Source: Winogradskyella sp.
GTDB taxonomy: Bacteria > Bacteroidota > Bacteroidia > Flavobacteriales > Flavobacteriaceae
Direction: 5' to 3'
DNA: 64,000 nt
Assembly: GCA_004211785.1 (NCBI GenBank)
Contig: SHBX01000010.1
Span: forward strand, 1-64,000
The first letter of the stretch is position 1, and every line of letters starts with the position of its first letter. The notes under the pieces are model-generated. The model was given only the letters and a program-made list of their open reading frames with translations. It did not search any database and was not told the DNA's origin. This document shows positions 62,750 through 64,000 of this stretch, in pieces. Position numbers and translations under genes: made by a program.

Positions 62750-62784
62750 AAAAAAATAGGGTGGATTACTTTTTTCCTGTCTTA
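62750..62784 (+). promoter_or_regulatory. ECF-type promoter candidate of the YadA-head-like gene
   Basis: AAAAAAATAGGGTG (62750-62763) and TGTCTTA (62778-62784) are separated by 14 bases, identical to the element at 59260-59294. The -10-like half ends 27 bases before the ATG at 62812. Confidence 0.75.
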
Positions 62785-62811
62785 GTAGTAAATAACTAAT
62801 TAACCCTACTT

Positions 62812-64000
62812 ATGAAAAAAGTTACCCTTATTGCCATGGCATTACTATGCTATGGAATTTCATTTGCACAATCTTTTAATTATCAGGCAGTTGTTAAAGA
62901 TGCTGCTGATGCTCCAATAGCAAATCAAGCAATAGGAGTTCAAGTTACATTAGCTAGAGCAGGAGCAAATATTTACCAAGAAACACATGCCGTAACATCA
63001 AATGCTAATGGATTAATAGCATTAGCAATTGGTACTGGTACGCCAACATTAAGTACATTTTCTGCAATAGATTGGAGTACTCAAGATTTTGTAATGGACG
63101 TAGCTGTAGATATAACAGGCGGAACGACATATGCAAGTTTAGGTACAACCGTATTACGTCAAGTTCCTTATGCAATGTATGCTGCATCGTCTCCAAATTC
63201 TAATTTTTTCTTTAGAGATAATGCAGTCATTACCAACGTAGATACTAATGCACCAGGAGCAACACTTAATGATGATTTTGTTGTTGGAAGTTTTCAATTA
63301 GATGGGAATGGCTTTAATAGTGTATACAACTCAAGACTATTTTTTGATAAAAGCAAATCAGCATTTAGAGCAGGGTTTACATTTGATGATGATTGGGACG
63401 AAGCTAACATCGGCGATTATTCTGTTGGCTTTGGTGAAGGAGGTCTTGCAAGTGGACGTAACTCTTTTTCAATGGGACGTAACGCTAATGCAACAGGAAA
63501 TGAAACCTTTGCTTTTGGTACTAATGCAGGAGGGTTTGCAGATTATGCTAAAGGATTTGGACTAAATGCTAGGGCTTTTGGGCAACATTCAACAGCTATA
63601 GGAAGACAGGTCATTGCTAACTCTTTAGCGGAAGTTCAATTAGGTCAATATAGTACGTTTGTTTCAGGTTCTGCTGATACTTGGGTACCAACCGATAGAT
63701 TATTTGTAATAGGAAACGGGCAAGAAGATATAAACTTAGCATTAAATAGCGATGCTTTAGTAATTCTTAAAAATGGAAATACAACCTTAAACGGTACGTT
63801 AACCATAGATGGAGACAATCAAGGTGCAGGAACAGCTTTTACTTTGCCTGCGCAAGATGGTACAGCTAATCAAATTATGCAAACCGATGGTTCAGGAAAT
63901 GTTGCTTGGGTAACACCTGCTGCAGATGCTATTCCTAATGGAGGGAATAGTGGAGAAATATTATCTACAGATGGATCTGGTGTTTTGTCTTGGGTAACCA
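62812..64000 (+). CDS. Secreted surface protein with YadA-head-like repeats, 3'-truncated
   Basis: 396 complete codons are visible, and the frame is open to the window edge. The signal peptide is KKVTLIAMALLCYGISFAQ. Residues 20-130 form an N-terminal domain (FNYQAVVKDAADAPIANQAIGVQVTL; VLRQVPYAMYAA) typical of flavobacterial tail-fibre or adhesin-like proteins. A YadA-type head region follows at about 190-270 with left-handed turns such as SVGFGEGGLASGRNSFSMG, NANATGNETFAFG and NARAFGQHSTAIG. The C-terminal visible part has two related repeats (GTANQIMQTDGSGNVAWVTP and SGEILSTDGSGVLSWVT). Function is probably adhesion or trimerised fibre formation; the rest lies outside the window. Confidence 0.85.
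   Translation, partial: MKKVTLIAMALLCYGISFAQSFNYQAVVKDAADAPIANQAIGVQVTLARAGANIYQETHAVTSNANGLIALAIGTGTPTLSTFSAIDWSTQDFVMDVAVDITGGTTYASLGTTVLRQVPYAMYAASSPNSNFFFRDNAVITNVDTNAPGATLNDDFVVGSFQLDGNGFNSVYNSRLFFDKSKSAFRAGFTFDDDWDEANIGDYSVGFGEGGLASGRNSFSMGRNANATGNETFAFGTNAGGFADYAKGFGLNARAFGQHSTAIGRQVIANSLAEVQLGQYSTFVSGSADTWVPTDRLFVIGNGQEDINLALNSDALVILKNGNTTLNGTLTIDGDNQGAGTAFTLPAQDGTANQIMQTDGSGNVAWVTPAADAIPNGGNSGEILSTDGSGVLSWVT

Noticed and set aside
1-64000. CRISPR arrays, rRNA, insertion sequences, prophage or integrase genes
   Set aside because: No repeat-spacer pattern, rRNA-like sequence, transposase or integrase motif was seen anywhere in the window.

Overview
This window reads as a chromosomal segment from a marine-type Flavobacteriaceae (Bacteroidota). 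The evidence is AT-rich DNA with compact operons, two proteins with C-terminal type IX secretion (T9SS) sorting domains, many lipoproteins and signal peptides, families typical of the phylum (DUF5686, 2TM, DUF3570, DUF547, the ABC-permease/M1-peptidase fusion), -7 elements of the form TAnnTTTG, and few recognisable Shine-Dalgarno sequences. No rRNA, tRNA, CRISPR array, transposase or phage gene was seen, so the segment is mostly core genome. The strongest accessory-type loci are near the right end.

Layout. 1-1758: 3' part of a modular T9SS-secreted protein. 1883-5074: a thioredoxin-domain (DUF255) lipoprotein and a LacI-type regulator. 5076-10731: Kdo transferase, then a sugar aminotransferase / galE / amidohydrolase / M23 peptidase run. 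10767-13767: lspA, fabD and a COG2509 flavoprotein. 13846-18332: an ABC permease fused to an M1 peptidase, with its ATPase. 18485-19935: two orphans. 20037-21823: thyA and a dihydrofolate reductase fused to a 2TM membrane domain. 21991-27563: nucleoside transporter, bifunctional nuclease, etfAB and pyruvate dehydrogenase E1-beta. 27649-32947: DUF5686 protein, secreted orphans and a transglutaminase-like protein. 33072-40034: one tight leftward operon with a flavoprotein, a membrane 4Fe-4S protein, a YwqK-like protein and three membrane-associated glycosyltransferases. 40235-46316: DUF547, outer-membrane protein, GH113-like lipoprotein, a lipoprotein gene broken by an in-frame TAG, and a tandem pair of small BamA-like proteins.

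46313-54958 is an arsenosugar-biosynthesis locus: ArsM, ArsS, the two rSAM-associated transferases (TIGR04283, TIGR04282) and the peroxidase-like partner. They are interleaved with purine-nucleoside phosphorylase, a DUF547 lipoprotein, a sterol-desaturase-like membrane protein, a DM13-T9SS protein and a rhodanese. The likely flow is arsenite methylation, then adenosyl transfer by ArsS, then removal of adenine and glycosylation.

55233-64000 holds a cell-surface-signalling module (TonB receptor with STN domain, FecR anti-sigma factor, ECF sigma factor). It is divergent from a thioredoxin / ApbE flavin transferase / DUF4266 lipoprotein / DUF3570 cassette, which is followed by a YadA-head-like surface protein cut by the window edge. 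Three transcription units here (fecR-TonB receptor, the ApbE cassette, the adhesin) carry the same promoter-like element, AATAGGGT(G/A)-N14-TGTCT(T/A)A, with identical spacing. This suggests a small regulon of the local sigma factor and is the most novel signal in the window. All functional calls are from reading the sequence and family knowledge; no search was run.
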